A DNA stretch of 64,000 nt from Bacillota bacterium. Lineage in GTDB: Bacteria > Bacillota > Clostridia > Lachnospirales > Lachnospiraceae. This document shows, in pieces, positions 55,189-64,000 of the stretch. The stretch spans positions 1-64,000 of the forward strand of contig JAFAGA010000074.1 in assembly GCA_023423045.1 (NCBI GenBank), given 5' to 3'. Every line of letters starts with the position of its first letter. Position 1 is the first letter of the stretch. The translations under genes were made by a program, and so were the position numbers. The notes under the pieces are model-generated. The model ran no database searches and was not told the DNA's origin. It was given only the letters and a program-made list of their open reading frames with translations.

Positions 55189-55216
55189 ATTTTACTCCAA
55201 AGAAGGAAAATGTCAA
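55189..55216 (-). promoter_or_regulatory. Promoter of the thrS T-box leader
   Basis: On the minus strand TTGACA (55216-55211) and TAAAAT (55194-55189) with a 16-base spacer, directly upstream of the leader. Confidence 0.8.
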
Positions 55217-55259
55217 GGAGAAAATTCATTATTTAATCCTATTCATCCTATTTCAACTT

Positions 55260-55886
55260 TCAACGCTGTAGATTCAGATCCCTTGTCTTCAGGCCGTTGG
55301 ACTTTGCAGCCTGCCTCCAGCCCATCTCACCGGCCAGCTTATAAAGGAAACGCGGAAACCCAGGTTGTGTATATATATTCTCGGAGCCTTCTCCTCTAAG
55401 AATATGCTCCGCTAAGGATTCCAGAGCCAGCGATATCCTCTTTTTCGGACCTTTCCCATGGGGTATGCCATGAATTGCGGCAATCATTCCTCCGCAGCCT
55501 ATCCCGATTCCCTGCCCCCAGGTTAATCCGGCCTTTACACACCAATTCTTTAGCATCTGCAGCTCATGTTGATTCTGACATCCTTCATAGAAACCGCAGT
55601 TTACGATGGCATAGACTCTGAGTCCTGGCTTTTGTCCCTTCACCAGCTCCTCCCACTTGGAGAGGCAATGAAGTAAATGGGCAGGAATGCCGTCTACATA
55701 CAACGGAAAAGCGAATATCACCGCATCCTGATGAAGGAGCGTTTCCATCTCTTTTAGCTGCCCCGTCCTCATAATATATTCTGATACGGCACTCTCCTTT
55801 AATAAAGGCTTCAGCTCCTCCAGGAGATATCCTGAGGCACTGTCCTTTGCCTTAGGGCTTGCGTTGATTAGTGCAATCTTTAACAT
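55260..55886 (-). CDS. Flavodoxin-fold NAD(P)H reductase-like protein
   Basis: The 208-residue protein starts MLKIALINASPKAKDSASGYLLEEL, the FMN phosphate-binding loop of the flavodoxin_2/NADPH-quinone reductase type, followed by the QxDxxxFAFPLYVDGIPA segment that packs against FMN. It overlaps the preceding gene by seven bases, so the two are translationally coupled. Substrate unknown, probably a redox partner. No terminator was noted directly after it. Confidence 0.75.
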   Translation of the reverse strand: MLKIALINASPKAKDSASGYLLEELKPLLKESAVSEYIMRTGQLKEMETLLHQDAVIFAFPLYVDGIPAHLLHCLSKWEELVKGQKPGLRVYAIVNCGFYEGCQNQHELQMLKNWCVKAGLTWGQGIGIGCGGMIAAIHGIPHGKGPKKRISLALESLAEHILRGEGSENIYTQPGFPRFLYKLAGEMGWRQAAKSNGLKTRDLNLQR

Positions 55887-56374
55887 AGGCCGCCCTCCAT
55901 CAATTCCTTTTTAGTCAGAAAACGCAGCTCCTTCAATTTGCAATCCAGATTAATGCTGACTGCCTCCAGGTATTTGGCTGCCGTATCCTTCTCAAGCTGT
56001 GTGATATCCTCCTCATAAAGAAAAACCCTTATTTGAATATTATTATCATATCTTCTTTTATGGTGCATTTCTTTATTTCTGATTTTGAAATAAGGATGGA
56101 TATAGGAGATACTCCGGTCAAACACGTTCTTGACAAAAGGGCTGAAGCCCCCGTAACAGCATTTGCTGACAACAATCAGTTCATTTGTCTTTCCCAGCAA
56201 TTCTCCCATGTTTTCATAGCCGTCTTTAATGACACACCGGCCCGGCGTCTTTATCCAGCACCCGAAGCATCCGATGCAATTATGAATCGTATGGTTATCC
56301 GATATTACGCTGGGATCAGATATTCCAGCCAATACCCGCCGCGCCTCCTCCTGGGGCAGATCATGTATAATCAT
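55880..56374 (-). CDS. Iron-sulfur-type flavodoxin-family protein
   Basis: Start chosen at ATG 56374, with AGGAGG eight bases upstream; the frame is open further but without ribosome sites. The 164-residue protein has CIGCFGCWIKTPGRCVIKD, a CxxCxxC-type cluster or redox motif typical of NAD(P)H-dependent FMN reductase/iron-sulfur flavoproteins. The N-terminal FMN loop (normally GSPR) is replaced by HDLPQEEARRVL, so FMN binding is doubtful. It is coupled to the second flavodoxin-like gene; a heteromeric redox pair is a reasonable guess. Confidence 0.7.
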   Translation of the reverse strand: MIIHDLPQEEARRVLAGISDPSVISDNHTIHNCIGCFGCWIKTPGRCVIKDGYENMGELLGKTNELIVVSKCCYGGFSPFVKNVFDRSISYIHPYFKIRNKEMHHKRRYDNNIQIRVFLYEEDITQLEKDTAAKYLEAVSINLDCKLKELRFLTKKELMEGGLC

Positions 56375-56600
56375 TGACTTCCTCCTATCCATCATACTTA
56401 TTTCCTCATTTATCCTATTTTTTATTATATTTATTCTCACATCACAATGGCGGATAACTCCGCTATGATGGACTGCATTCTGTCGCTTTGCTTCATTCAC
56501 ACTGCTTAATTATACAGCTGCTTAATAAAATATACAATCACCTTCCAAAAAATATACTGCCTGTCAAGCTGCTTTTTCTGGTTTTTATTTTAATGTATGT

Positions 56601-56637
56601 AAAAATAGCCACGAAACAGAACCCGCTTCGCAGCTAT
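56601..56637 (-). terminator. Terminator of the fab/acc operon
   Basis: On the minus strand ATAGCTGCGAA pairs with TTCGTGGCTAT (two mismatches), followed by TTTTTA. It is 130 bases after the accA stop codon. The rest of the gap 56375-56765 contains two small GC-rich dyads and no gene. Confidence 0.65.
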
Positions 56638-56765
56638 CATAGCTTTCTATTTAGACAAACACTTTGAGCATACCAGCGGCTGCTATACCGAGCATTCCTG
56701 CCGGTATATCTCGCTTTCCTCCTGTATCCTGCCGGCTGCCTTGCAGGCTGTATCATTTTAGCGGA

Positions 56766-57551
56766 CTATATTCTGCGAAACTTCTGGTAACGGCTCTCTA
56801 ACAGCTCCTCCGCTTCCATTCCCTGAAGTTTTTCCAAATCTGCCTCAAGGACTGACTTTATGCTGTCGGCTATCTGTCCATAATCCTTATGGGCTCCTCC
56901 CTGGGGCTCCGGAATAATGCCGTCAATAATCTGATACCGGTACAAATCCTGGGCAGTGAGCTTCATATCCTTTGCCGCCTGTTCCGCCTTGGAGGAATCC
57001 TTATAGAGGATGCTGGCAAAACCCTCCGGCGATAAAATTGCATAGATGGAATGCTCCAGCATATACACCCGGTCGGCAACTCCCAGGGCCAGTGCTCCGC
57101 CGCTTCCCCCTTCTGAGATCACCACCGACAGAATCGGTGTCTTCAGCAGCATCATTTGTGCCAAATTCTCAGCGATGGCTTCCCCTTGTCCCCGTTCCTC
57201 CGCTCCCAGCCCGCAAAAGGCTCCCGGAGTGTCGATGAAGCAGATCACCGGGCGGCCAAATTTCTCCGCCTGCTTCATAAGCCGGAGTGCCTTCCGGTAG
57301 CCCTCCGGATGGGGCATGGAGAAATTACGGGTGATATTCTCCTTTGTATTTCTTCCCTTTTGCTGGGCGATTACCGTAACCGGCCTGCCGCTAAGAAATG
57401 CGATGCCCCCTACGATTGCACGATCCTCTCCATAATAGCGGTCGCCATGCAGCTCCAAAAACCCGTCAAAAATACGCTCTATATAATCCATTCCCGTCGG
57501 CCGAACCGGCATCCGGGCTAATTTTACCGTCTCCCAAGGTGTAATAGCCAT
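56766..57551 (-). CDS. accA: Acetyl-CoA carboxylase carboxyltransferase alpha subunit
   Basis: Start at ATG 57551 with GAGGAG upstream. The 261-residue protein has ARMPVRPTGMDYIERIFDGFLELHGDR, then IDTPGAFCGLGAEERGQGEAIAENL and SEGGSGGALALGVAD, the conserved CoA/biotin-binding turns of AccA. Shorter than enterobacterial AccA (319), as normal in Clostridia. With AccD it transfers the carboxyl group from biotin to acetyl-CoA, giving malonyl-CoA. Last gene of the operon. Confidence 0.95.
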   Translation of the reverse strand: MAITPWETVKLARMPVRPTGMDYIERIFDGFLELHGDRYYGEDRAIVGGIAFLSGRPVTVIAQQKGRNTKENITRNFSMPHPEGYRKALRLMKQAEKFGRPVICFIDTPGAFCGLGAEERGQGEAIAENLAQMMLLKTPILSVVISEGGSGGALALGVADRVYMLEHSIYAILSPEGFASILYKDSSKAEQAAKDMKLTAQDLYRYQIIDGIIPEPQGGAHKDYGQIADSIKSVLEADLEKLQGMEAEELLESRYQKFRRI

Positions 57552-57610
57552 GATTTCTCCTCTCTGCGTACAAAATACACATATTGGAATGCAAATATAC
57601 AAAAACATGC

Positions 57611-58492
57611 TTACTTCGCATGTAATTTCAATATCCTTCCCAGGGTGTTCCTTAATTGGTCTCTGGGCACAATCTGATCCACAAAGCCGTGTTCCAGCAG
57701 GAACTCCGCTCTCTGAAATCCTTCCGGCAGCTTCTGCCCGATGGTCTGTTCAATTACCCTGGGCCCTGCAAATCCAATCAAGGCTCCAGGCTCCGCCAAA
57801 ATGATATCCCCCAGCATGGCAAAGCTGGCAGTAACACCTCCGGTAGTAGGATCCGTGAGCACTACTACATAAAGAAGCCCCGCTTCACTATGCTTTGCTG
57901 CCGCCGCACTGACCTTCGCCATCTGCATCAGAGAAAAGATTCCCTCCTGCATTCTGGCTCCGCCGGAGGCGGTGAACACGATGACCGGAAGTCTCTCTTT
58001 GGTTGCCCGCTCAAACAGGCGTGTCAGCTTCTCACCGACGGTCGTTCCCATACTCCCCATGAAGAAGGAGGAGTCCATCACACCCAGCATGACGCTGGAG
58101 CCTTCAATCTTGCCAAGTCCGGTTACCACTCCGTCTACCAGGCCGGTCTGAGCTCTGGTCTTCTCCAATTTCTGTGCATAGCCCGGAAAATCCAGGGGAT
58201 CCCTGGTGCCCATTCCGGCATCGAATTCCAGGAACTCACCCTCATCCATAACAAGGTCAATACGTTCTTTTGCAGACAGCTTAAAATTATAGCCGCATTC
58301 ATCACAGCGCTTATAATTCTTTACCAGCAGCTTTGTATAAATAACCTTCCCGCAGCCCGGGCATTTGATCATAAGGCCTTCGGGAATACCCGGGCGCACG
58401 TCTTCCGCCTGGCTCCCCTCCATGTCCTGAGGCCGGGCCCGGTATATGTTAGAGGTTGCATATTTCTTTGCCTTAAATGGATTCCTGTTCAT
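57611..58492 (-). CDS. accD: Acetyl-CoA carboxylase carboxyltransferase beta subunit
   Basis: The 293 residues have the N-terminal zinc ribbon CPGCGKVIYTKLL...RCDECGYNF, the helical LTLFERAT equivalent, and the crotonase-like motifs VIVFTASGGARMQEGIFSLMQM and DPTTGGVTASFAMLGDI. It pairs with AccA to form the carboxyltransferase. It starts three bases after the accC stop codon. Confidence 0.96.
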   Translation of the reverse strand: MNRNPFKAKKYATSNIYRARPQDMEGSQAEDVRPGIPEGLMIKCPGCGKVIYTKLLVKNYKRCDECGYNFKLSAKERIDLVMDEGEFLEFDAGMGTRDPLDFPGYAQKLEKTRAQTGLVDGVVTGLGKIEGSSVMLGVMDSSFFMGSMGTTVGEKLTRLFERATKERLPVIVFTASGGARMQEGIFSLMQMAKVSAAAAKHSEAGLLYVVVLTDPTTGGVTASFAMLGDIILAEPGALIGFAGPRVIEQTIGQKLPEGFQRAEFLLEHGFVDQIVPRDQLRNTLGRILKLHAK

Positions 58493-58495
58493 AAA

Positions 58496-59830
58496 TTATT
58501 TTCCCTCAATTAGTCCGGTATGATAGTTACCGGAGATGATTTCTTCTCTTTCCAAAAGCTCATACTGATATTCCACATTGGTATGAATTCCGTCAATAAT
58601 TAGCTCCGACAGGGCACGCTTCATCCTTTGAAGAGCCTCCCCCCGGTCTTCGCCGTATGCAATCACCTTAGCCAGCATGGAATCGTAGCAGGAGGGCACC
58701 AGATACCCGGGATAAAGAGCGCTGTCAACACGCACTCCAAAGCCGCCGGGGAACAGCACATTCTCAACCCGTCCGGGACAGGGCATAAAATTCTTCTCCG
58801 GGTCCTCTGCGTTGATTCTGCACTCAATGGCATGACCCCGAAATTCTATATTCTCCTGGCGGTAGGGCATCTCCTCGCCGCAGGCAATTCTGATCTGGGC
58901 CTTTATCATATCAATACCGGTTACCATCTCTGTCACAGGATGCTCTACCTGAATCCGGGTATTCATCTCCATAAAATAATAATTCCCCTGTCCATCCAGC
59001 AAGAATTCAATGGTTCCGGCATTGACATAGCCGGTAGCCTTAGCTGCCTTCACCGCGGCACTCCCCATCCGTTCTCTCAGCTCCGGGGTCATAATTGCGG
59101 ATGGAGATTCCTCAATCATCTTCTGGTTTCTTCTTTGAACCGAGCAGTCCCGCTCTCCCAGGTGAACCGCGTTCCCATGATTGTCTGCCAGTATCTGAAA
59201 CTCTATGTGCTTGGGGTGAACAATCAGCTTCTCGATATATACCTGATCATCCCCAAAAGCTGCCTTCGCTTCCGCCTTTGCGGAATTGTAAGCCTTCTCC
59301 AGTTCCTCTGCTGCGAACACCGCTCTCATGCCCTTTCCTCCGCCACCGGATGAGGCCTTAATCATCACCGGGTAGCCCATCTCCTCGGCCAGCTTAAGGG
59401 CATCCTCTGCAAGAGCCACTTCCCCTTCCGATCCCGGAACTACGGGAACGCCGGCCTTTTGCATAGTTTCCCTGGCCTTGGATTTATTCCCCAAGAGGTC
59501 AATGGTATCCGCCTTGGGGCCGATGAAGGTTATATGGCAGTCCTCGCACATTCTGGCAAAGGAGCTGTTCTCGGATAAAAATCCAAAACCCGGATGAATC
59601 GCAGTAGCACCGGTCAATACGGTGGCGCTGATTATATTCTGAATGTTAAGATAACTGTCCTTGGATTTGGCGGGACCGATACACACCGCTTCATCTGCCA
59701 GCATGACATGGAGAGCCTCCCGGTCTGCTTCCGAATAGACAGCCACCGTTTCAATCCCCATTTCCTTGCAGGCTCGGATGATTCTGACCGCAATCTCACC
59801 ACGGTTTGCTATTAAGATCTTCTTAAACAT
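58496..59830 (-). CDS. accC: Biotin carboxylase subunit of acetyl-CoA carboxylase
   Basis: Start at ATG 59830 with AAGGAGA upstream; the frame is open further. The 444-residue ATP-grasp enzyme begins MFKKILIANRGEIAVRIIRA and has the glycine-rich loop KASSGGGGKGMR, HIEFQILAD, the EMNTRIQVEHPVTEMVTGIDM active site and the C-terminal RINAEDP segment. It carboxylates biotin on AccB using bicarbonate and ATP. Its position between fabZ and accD is standard. Confidence 0.97.
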   Translation of the reverse strand: MFKKILIANRGEIAVRIIRACKEMGIETVAVYSEADREALHVMLADEAVCIGPAKSKDSYLNIQNIISATVLTGATAIHPGFGFLSENSSFARMCEDCHITFIGPKADTIDLLGNKSKARETMQKAGVPVVPGSEGEVALAEDALKLAEEMGYPVMIKASSGGGGKGMRAVFAAEELEKAYNSAKAEAKAAFGDDQVYIEKLIVHPKHIEFQILADNHGNAVHLGERDCSVQRRNQKMIEESPSAIMTPELRERMGSAAVKAAKATGYVNAGTIEFLLDGQGNYYFMEMNTRIQVEHPVTEMVTGIDMIKAQIRIACGEEMPYRQENIEFRGHAIECRINAEDPEKNFMPCPGRVENVLFPGGFGVRVDSALYPGYLVPSCYDSMLAKVIAYGEDRGEALQRMKRALSELIIDGIHTNVEYQYELLEREEIISGNYHTGLIEGK

Positions 59831-59922
59831 CCCATTTCTCCTTATTCTGTCCTGGTACATCATCCATCGGATAAACCGACGTATTGCTTGTAAACGATGC
59901 ACTGTTTACTTTCCGTTTTGCG

Positions 59923-60348
59923 CTATTCCCCGATGGAGAAGGTCAGCACAGCTTCCACGGCAACCTTATCCTCCACACGGGCTACTGCGGTTCCGACACC
60001 GAAGCTTCCCTTGCTTTTGGTAATCTCAACCTCCAGTATCAACACATCGCCCGGCACCACCTGGCGTTTGAATTTCACCCGGTCCATTCCTGCAAAATAC
60101 ACTATTTTACCTTCATTGCCCGCTACGGTAAGCATACAGACCGCTCCGGTCTGTGCCAGGGCTTCCAAAATCAGTACCCCCGGCATAACCGCCTTTCCGG
60201 GGAAATGTCCCTGGAAAAAAGGCTCGTTCATGGTAACACATTTCCTTCCGACTGCCCGCTTTCCCGGCTTCAGCTCCTCCACACGGTCCAATAATAAAAA
60301 GGGCGTACGATGAGGCAGTATCTTTTGTATCTCATCAATATTTAACAT
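59923..60348 (-). CDS. fabZ: (3R)-hydroxyacyl-ACP dehydratase FabZ
   Basis: Start at ATG 60348 with GGAGG upstream. The 141-residue hot-dog-fold enzyme has the catalytic His in LPHRTPFLLLDRV and Glu in MPGVLILEALAQTGAV. It dehydrates 3-hydroxyacyl-ACP to trans-2-enoyl-ACP in each elongation cycle. It lies between accB and accC. Confidence 0.96.
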   Translation of the reverse strand: MLNIDEIQKILPHRTPFLLLDRVEELKPGKRAVGRKCVTMNEPFFQGHFPGKAVMPGVLILEALAQTGAVCMLTVAGNEGKIVYFAGMDRVKFKRQVVPGDVLILEVEITKSKGSFGVGTAVARVEDKVAVEAVLTFSIGE

Positions 60349-60375
60349 CGTTACCTCCACTCCAAAGGACAGCTT

Positions 60376-60882
60376 CTATTGAATCAAAAACAGCGGCTGT
60401 CCAAATTCCACCATCTCTTCGTTCTTCACCAGAACCTCAACAATCTCTCCGTCGAATTCGCTCTCTATTTCATTCAGCAGCTTCATCGCTTCGATAATGC
60501 AAAGTGTCTGCCCTTTCTTCACCCGGTCGCCAACCTTTACAAAAGGTGCTTTATCCGGAGAAGGCTGTGTATAGAAGGTCCCCACCATGGGAGATACCTG
60601 CTTGCTAAGATTTGCATCTGCCGCAGGAGTTTCCTCTGTTCCTGACGATACCGCTATGGACGCCGATGCAACTGCTGCTGCATTCACTGTCTCCGCGGCT
60701 GCCGGTGCTGCGGGCTGTACCGCTGTCGGCATCATATTTGGTATGAGTGTCTGAACCGGTACCGGAACATTCATCGGTGTTTTCTCCAGACAGATGCGAA
60801 CTCCATCTTCCTCAATCTCAAGTCTTGTTAAATCTGTATGGTTCATTTCCTTCATCAGGTTGATGATCGATTTATAATCCAT
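60376..60882 (-). CDS. accB: Biotin carboxyl carrier protein
   Basis: Start at ATG 60882, with GGAG upstream inside the longer frame. The 168-residue protein has an N-terminal helix (MDYKSIINLMKEMNHTD), a Pro/Ala-rich flexible linker and a C-terminal biotinyl domain with the lysine in EAMKLLNEI, where Met/Leu-rich surroundings match biotinylated carriers. It carries carboxybiotin from AccC to AccAD. Confidence 0.96.
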   Translation of the reverse strand: MDYKSIINLMKEMNHTDLTRLEIEEDGVRICLEKTPMNVPVPVQTLIPNMMPTAVQPAAPAAAETVNAAAVASASIAVSSGTEETPAADANLSKQVSPMVGTFYTQPSPDKAPFVKVGDRVKKGQTLCIIEAMKLLNEIESEFDGEIVEVLVKNEEMVEFGQPLFLIQ

Positions 60883-60940
60883 GCTAATCTCCATTCTGCC
60901 AAAATGCCGGAAATCCGGGCATCAGCACAATATCTTTCTT

Positions 60941-62179
60941 CTATTCCTCTATCCTTTTGAATACCAAAGTTGCGTTATGCCCGCCAAAGCCCAGGGAATT
61001 GGACATTGTGCAGGTAAGCTTTGCGCTTCGCCCTGCATTGGCTACATAGTCAAGATCACATTCCTCGTCCGGGAGCTGATACCCAATGGTAGGCGGGATA
61101 AAGCTGTTCTCCATCGCCTTGATGCAGATCACCGCTTCCACCGCTCCCGCGGCTCCAAGAAGGTGTCCGATCATGGATTTGGTGGAACTTACAGGGGTCC
61201 GGGATGCTGCTTCACCCATGGCCAGCTTGATCGCCGCCGTCTCGATCCGGTCATTGGTAGGGGTGCTGGTGCCGTGAGCATTAATATAAGATACTTCTTC
61301 CGGAGTGACATCCGCCTCCTCCATCGCCAGCTTCATCGCTTTGGCTCCGCCCTCTCCGTCCGGTGACGGTGCGGTGATATGATAAGCGTCGCAGGTGGAA
61401 CCATAGCCTGCCACCTCCGCATAAATCCTTGCTCCGCGCTTCTTCGCATGCTCGTATTCCTCTAACAGCAGAATACCCGCTCCCTCCCCAATCACAAAGC
61501 CATCCCTTTCCTTATCAAAGGGGATCGAAGCTCTCTGAGGATTATTGCTGGTCGAAAGCGCCGTCAGAGCGGAGAAACCCGCTACTCCCAAAGGAGTGAT
61601 GGCTGCTTCGGTACCTCCTGCCAGAATCACATCGGAATAACCGTGCTTAATGCTGCGAAAGGCCTCTCCGATACTGTGGCTGCCGGTGGCACAGGCAGTT
61701 ACCACATTGGTACAGGTTCCTTTGGCACCGTACTGAATCGCCAGATTGCCTGCTGCCATATTGGTGATTGTCATCGGGATAAACAACGGATTGATGCGCC
61801 TCGGTCCCTTCTCCAGAAGAGTTTTGCTCTCCTTCTCAATCAGCCCGAGGCTTCCGATGCCGGAGCCTACAATCACGCCAAAACGGTCCCTGTCGATGCT
61901 ATCCAGGTCAATCCCGGAATCTTCGATTGCCTCCCTGGCTGCGGCTACCGCAAATTGGGAGAAGCGGTCCATACGCCTTGCATCCTTGGCATCCATATAA
62001 TTCTTAGGTTCAAAGTCCTTCACCTGGGCCGCCAGCTTCACCTGAAAGCCTTCCGTATCAAAGGTTTTTATAAAATCAATACCGCATATTCCATCCTGTA
62101 TATTCTTAAAAAACTCTGGAACGCTATTGCCAATGGGGGTAATAGCACCCATTCCTGTCACAACGACTCTGCGATTCAT
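60941..62179 (-). CDS. fabF: 3-oxoacyl-ACP synthase II
   Basis: Start at ATG 62179, seven bases after GGAGG. The 412-residue condensing enzyme has the Cys-His-His triad in TACATGSHSIGEA, NAHGTSTPTND and KSMIGHLLGAAGAVEA. It elongates acyl-ACP with malonyl-ACP. No separate fabB or fabH is visible; fabH may lie to the right of the window. Confidence 0.97.
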   Translation of the reverse strand: MNRRVVVTGMGAITPIGNSVPEFFKNIQDGICGIDFIKTFDTEGFQVKLAAQVKDFEPKNYMDAKDARRMDRFSQFAVAAAREAIEDSGIDLDSIDRDRFGVIVGSGIGSLGLIEKESKTLLEKGPRRINPLFIPMTITNMAAGNLAIQYGAKGTCTNVVTACATGSHSIGEAFRSIKHGYSDVILAGGTEAAITPLGVAGFSALTALSTSNNPQRASIPFDKERDGFVIGEGAGILLLEEYEHAKKRGARIYAEVAGYGSTCDAYHITAPSPDGEGGAKAMKLAMEEADVTPEEVSYINAHGTSTPTNDRIETAAIKLAMGEAASRTPVSSTKSMIGHLLGAAGAVEAVICIKAMENSFIPPTIGYQLPDEECDLDYVANAGRSAKLTCTMSNSLGFGGHNATLVFKRIEE

Positions 62180-62249
62180 ATTTTCCTCCATTATGGTGCC
62201 ATGCACCATCACAAAATCTTATATCAGCTCCAATCAAAGGGAGTGTATA

Positions 62250-62990
62250 TTACATCACAAGGCCTCCATCCACCTGAAGCACCTGGCCGGTAATATAATT
62301 TGCCGCCTCGGAGGCCAGAAAGCTCACCGCTCCTGCCACTTCCCCAGCAGCACCATAACGCTTCAGCGGAATACTTGCAATGGTTGCTTCCTTAATCCGC
62401 TCCGACAATCCCTCCGTCATATCCGTTTCAATAAAGCCGGGGGCCACCGCATTCACTGTGATTCCCCGTGATGCCAGCTCTCTGGCTGCCGCCTTGGTCA
62501 TTCCGATGACACCGGCCTTGGAGGCGGCGTAATTTGCCTGCCCCGCGTTGCCGGTCAGCCCCACTACCGAGGATATATTAATAATCTTCCCGCTTTTTTG
62601 CTTCAGCATAACCGTGGCAGCGTGCTTTGTGCATAAAAAGCTGCCTTTTAAGTTAATGTCAATCACACTGTCAAATTCCTGCTCCGACATACGCATCAGC
62701 AGGTTATCCTTAGTAATACCGGCGTTGTTCACCAATATATCCACTCTTTTGTATTGCTTTACCGCTTCTTCGATCAGCATTTTTGCTTCCGCATCCTTAC
62801 TGACATCTGCCTGCACCGCAATCGCCTCTCCGCCGGCACTCCGGATGGCTTCCAGCAGCTCCTCTACCTGAGCCACACTATTCCGGTAATTTACCACCAC
62901 CTTGGAGCCATATTCGGCAAATTGCAGAGCGATGGCTCTTCCAATTCCCCTTCCTGCTCCGGTTATTACAGCAACCTTTCCCTTCAGCAT
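62250..62990 (-). CDS. fabG: 3-oxoacyl-ACP reductase
   Basis: Start at ATG 62990; GGGCGGA is close ahead of it, with AAAGG further upstream. The 246-residue short-chain dehydrogenase has the NADPH loop ITGAGRGIGRAIA, the NNAG motif, the catalytic SSVVGLTGNAGQANYAASKAGV (Ser, Tyr, Lys) and the C-terminal GQVLQVDGGLVM. It reduces 3-oxoacyl-ACP with NADPH. Confidence 0.97.
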   Translation of the reverse strand: MLKGKVAVITGAGRGIGRAIALQFAEYGSKVVVNYRNSVAQVEELLEAIRSAGGEAIAVQADVSKDAEAKMLIEEAVKQYKRVDILVNNAGITKDNLLMRMSEQEFDSVIDINLKGSFLCTKHAATVMLKQKSGKIINISSVVGLTGNAGQANYAASKAGVIGMTKAAARELASRGITVNAVAPGFIETDMTEGLSERIKEATIASIPLKRYGAAGEVAGAVSFLASEAANYITGQVLQVDGGLVM

Positions 62991-63006
62991 TCCGCCCGTT
63001 TCCTTT

Positions 63007-63948
63007 CTATTTTCCTGCCTGCAGCGCATTGACTGTGCGCTCAAGGGATGCGATATCCTCTACATTATAGATACCAAGTCCCCGGTCAATCTTTTTCACA
63101 AACCCGGACAGGGTTTTACCCGGCCCTATTTCCACAAAATCCGTCACTCCGTCGGCAATCATTCTGAGAAGCGTCTGCTCCCAGAGTACGCTGCTCATCA
63201 CCTGACGGTACAGCAATTCCTTCACCTGATCCGTACCGACGATATAGTCCGCGGTCACATTACAGATCACCGGAATGTCCATTGTTCCAAGGTACAGGGA
63301 TTCCATCTCCTGCTTTAAACACTCCGCAGCAGGCTTAAGCATTAAGGTGTGAAAGGGCGCGCTAACCGCAAGGTCTATGGTTTTCATCGCTCCCTTTTCC
63401 CTGGCAAGCCTGGCAGCCTCATCCACGGCCCTATTCTCTCCTCCGATCACAATCTGGCCCGGGCAGTTGTAATTTGCAGGCTGAACAATCCCGAAGGCGG
63501 ATGCCTCATTGCAAGCCTCTTCTACTTTCTCCCCGGACAGGTTCAATATGGCACACATCTTCCCAACACCCGCAGGTACAGCCTCCTGCATGAAGCGTCC
63601 ACGCTTTCTTACCAGCTGGGCTGCCTGAGACAGGGTAAAGATGCCGCTGGCTGTCAATGCGGAATATTCACCAAGGCTCAATCCTGCAACAATATCCGGC
63701 ACAAAGCCAAGTTCTCTGATTGCCCGATACGCCGCCAGAGACATCGTTACCACTGCGGGCTGTGTATTCTCGGTAAGCTCCAGTTCTTCCTTCGTCCCCT
63801 CAAATACCAGCTTTGCCACATCATATCCCAGGCTGTCTCCGGCCTCCTCAAAGGTCTGCCTGCAGACAGGATAGGCCTCAACAAGTTCCTTTCCCATGCC
63901 GACGTATTGTGCTCCCTGACCGGCAAATATAAATGCTGTCTTTCCCAT
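63007..63948 (-). CDS. fabD: Malonyl-CoA:ACP transacylase
   Basis: Start at ATG 63948 with GGAG six bases upstream; ATG 63960 is possible. The 313-residue enzyme has GQGAQYVGMGKEL, the nucleophile in GLSLGEYSAL, an Arg at KRGRFMQEA and the His in SAPFHTLM. It moves malonyl groups from CoA to ACP. It starts the visible part of the operon; the frame upstream of it at 63949-64000 is probably the end of the next fab gene. Confidence 0.97.
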   Translation of the reverse strand: MGKTAFIFAGQGAQYVGMGKELVEAYPVCRQTFEEAGDSLGYDVAKLVFEGTKEELELTENTQPAVVTMSLAAYRAIRELGFVPDIVAGLSLGEYSALTASGIFTLSQAAQLVRKRGRFMQEAVPAGVGKMCAILNLSGEKVEEACNEASAFGIVQPANYNCPGQIVIGGENRAVDEAARLAREKGAMKTIDLAVSAPFHTLMLKPAAECLKQEMESLYLGTMDIPVICNVTADYIVGTDQVKELLYRQVMSSVLWEQTLLRMIADGVTDFVEIGPGKTLSGFVKKIDRGLGIYNVEDIASLERTVNALQAGK

Positions 63949-64000
63949 CGATTTCTCCATTTCCGTTTATTGCAGATGTTCCATTCCTTTATTTCTTCAT

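Overview
The window reads as chromosome of a Gram-positive (monoderm) anaerobe of the class Clostridia, most probably a Lachnospiraceae relative. Evidence: strong AGGAGG ribosome sites, a T-box leader on thrS, a CIRCE operator at htpG, a type IV pilus operon with no secretin gene, DUF5721 and DUF6320 proteins, a YaaH/SleL-like LysM-GH18 protein, and a fab/acc operon in clostridial order. There is no rRNA gene, no CRISPR array and no recognisable prophage.

Layout. 1-9.2 kb: two tRNA genes (Val-GAC, Pro-CGG), a staygreen-domain protein with an FG-GAP-like tail, a DUF4352-like lipoprotein, a LysM/GH18-like protein, two c-di-GMP enzymes (CHASE-PAS-GGDEF-EAL and membrane GGDEF) and an XRE-methyltransferase fusion. 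9.3-13.4 kb: a damaged polymorphic-toxin locus with an IS66-like remnant, a putative immunity gene, a HYD1-type ADP-ribosyltransferase toxin tail, and a 5'-truncated RHS gene shifted out of frame from that tail. 13.4-27.8 kb: a long minus-strand type IV pilus operon. It starts with a response regulator carrying a 13-residue repeat array and an unknown gene, then runs pilB, pilT, pilC, pilin, pilD, pilM, pilN, pilO and three (pseudo)pilins. PilB has an MshEN domain of the kind that binds c-di-GMP, which may link it to the c-di-GMP enzymes upstream.

28-35 kb: a double-XRE regulator, a DeoR-type regulator, a DegV lipid-binding protein, and htpG with an unusual His/Cys-rich insertion and a CIRCE site. 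35.2-39.8 kb: a 4.3-kb block lying between two 137-bp direct repeats. The block holds two exported proteins and an IS1634-type element with a shikimate-kinase-like gene directly ahead of its transposase. 39.7-51.5 kb: DUF5721, a small Tyr-rich ORF, a truncated receiver fragment, TraX, an acyltransferase/DUF6320/esterase cluster, an Fe-S aldo/keto reductase, an SGNH hydrolase, an ABC-F protein, a C39-like protein and an MFS carrier. Two gene-free stretches (32.5 and 47.2 kb) carry the same small palindromic repeat family.

51.6-64 kb: an XRE-TPR regulator, thrS with its T-box, two flavodoxin-fold proteins, and the fatty-acid operon fabD-fabG-fabF-accB-fabZ-accC-accD-accA, running off the right edge. 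This operon makes malonyl-CoA and performs the initiation and elongation steps of type II fatty acid synthesis. Function calls come from motif recognition by eye. No database search was run.
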